This document shows, one piece after another, positions 7,761-8,159 of a stretch of 8,159 nt of DNA. Position 1 is the first letter of the stretch. Every line of letters starts with the position of its first letter. Source of the stretch: Cryomorphaceae bacterium (GTDB lineage: Bacteria; Bacteroidota; Bacteroidia; Flavobacteriales; Schleiferiaceae); the NCBI GenBank assembly GCA_003444795.1, contig DLWR01000065.1, forward strand, positions 1 through 8,159, given 5' to 3'. Made by a program: the position numbers and the translations under genes. Under the pieces are notes generated by a model, which had not been told where the DNA came from, searched no databases, and worked only from the letters and a program-made list of their open reading frames with translations.

Positions 7761-8159
7761 GAAATTCCTCTGGACCTGTCTCTTGGTGCTCGTTTCCGTA
7801 AGCGGATGGGCACAGAAGACCGGGATTTTGCGCGGTACGGTAACGGATGCCGAAACCGGCGAAACGCTGCCCAATGTGGGTATCACCCTCGTGGGTACCT
7901 ACTTGAGTGCAGTCACGGACTTTGACGGCAAGTACCAAATCACAGGCGTTCCCGCAGGTGATTACAGCATGAAGGTTCAGGTCCTCGGCTATGGCACCCA
8001 AGTCATCAATGGTCTTCGCGTGGAAGGCGGGAAAATCATCCAGCGCAACGTGAAACTGAGTTCTTCGGTAGACGTATTGCAAACAGTGACCGTCCTAGGA
8101 CAGCGCTCGCAAGTAGACCTAGAATCCGCAAAAAGTGAGCGTTCCATCACCGGGGATGA
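7744..8159 (+). CDS. TonB-dependent outer-membrane receptor, N-terminal fragment
   Basis: The frame is open from this ATG to the window edge (138 complete codons plus two bases), so the gene continues beyond the window. Residues 1-23 form a signal peptide ('KKFLWTCLLVLVSVSGWAQ'). Residues about 27-108 are a carboxypeptidase-regulatory-like beta-sandwich domain: 'GILRGTVTDAETGETLPNV', 'GTYLSAVTDFDGKYQI', 'VPAGDYSMKVQVLGYG'. This domain precedes the plug in SusC-like and related Bacteroidota receptors. The sequence then enters the region before the plug ('LQTVTVLGQRSQVDLES'). The receptor would import a ligand across the outer membrane with TonB. The start lies 17 bp inside the lipoprotein gene, placing the two in one operon. 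No Shine-Dalgarno is seen. The substrate is unknown, because the plug and barrel are missing. Confidence 0.9.
   Translation, partial: MTLPGKKFLWTCLLVLVSVSGWAQKTGILRGTVTDAETGETLPNVGITLVGTYLSAVTDFDGKYQITGVPAGDYSMKVQVLGYGTQVINGLRVEGGKIIQRNVKLSSSVDVLQTVTVLGQRSQVDLESAKSERSITGD

Noticed and set aside
7657..8082. Minus-strand open frame opposite the lipoprotein end and receptor start.
   Set aside because: It is a shadow of two well-supported plus-strand genes and has no domain features.
1..8159. CRISPR arrays, insertion sequences, tRNA or rRNA genes.
   Set aside because: No spaced direct repeats, transposase motifs, terminal inverted repeats or RNA-gene-like stretches were seen; the only intergenic gap above 20 bases is 560-624.

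Overview
The window looks like chromosomal DNA of a Bacteroidota member (possibly Flavobacteriales-like; genus not determinable by eye). The evidence is two TonB-dependent receptors, several secreted proteins ending in type IX secretion (T9SS)-style sorting domains, a Cys-type lipoprotein, a TAnnTTTG-type promoter element, and gene starts that lack usable Shine-Dalgarno sequences. Base composition is moderate and even throughout. All genes are on the + strand and almost every base is coding. I see no mobile elements, tRNA or rRNA genes, or CRISPR arrays.

Layout. Positions 2-559 hold the C-terminal end of a TonB-dependent outer-membrane receptor, followed by a strong intrinsic terminator (566-594). 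A new transcription unit probably begins from a -7-like box at 609-616. It contains five tightly packed genes: a secreted endonuclease/exonuclease/phosphatase (EEP) family enzyme with a sorting domain (625-1926); a large secreted protein with a fibronectin-III domain and a 'PNP' C-terminal domain (1923-4052); a secreted protein with OB-fold-like repeats and a clear type A sorting domain (4049-6277); a lipoprotein with two Ig/FN3-like domains and an alpha/beta C-terminal domain (6282-7760); and the start of a second TonB-dependent receptor (7744 to the window end). Adjacent genes overlap by 4, 4 and 17 bp or are 4 bp apart, which suggests translational coupling.

How the genes may work together. 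The set reads as a cell-surface module. A nuclease- or phosphodiesterase-like enzyme and two large beta-rich proteins are exported and probably anchored by T9SS, a lipoprotein sits at a membrane, and a TonB-dependent receptor could import a product. EEP nucleases of this type are often fused to OB-fold or Ig-like modules. Here the catalytic and OB-like parts are on separate proteins of one operon, so extracellular nucleic-acid or organophosphate use is a reasonable but unproven hypothesis. The lipoprotein does not look like SusD, so this is not an ordinary SusCD glycan locus.
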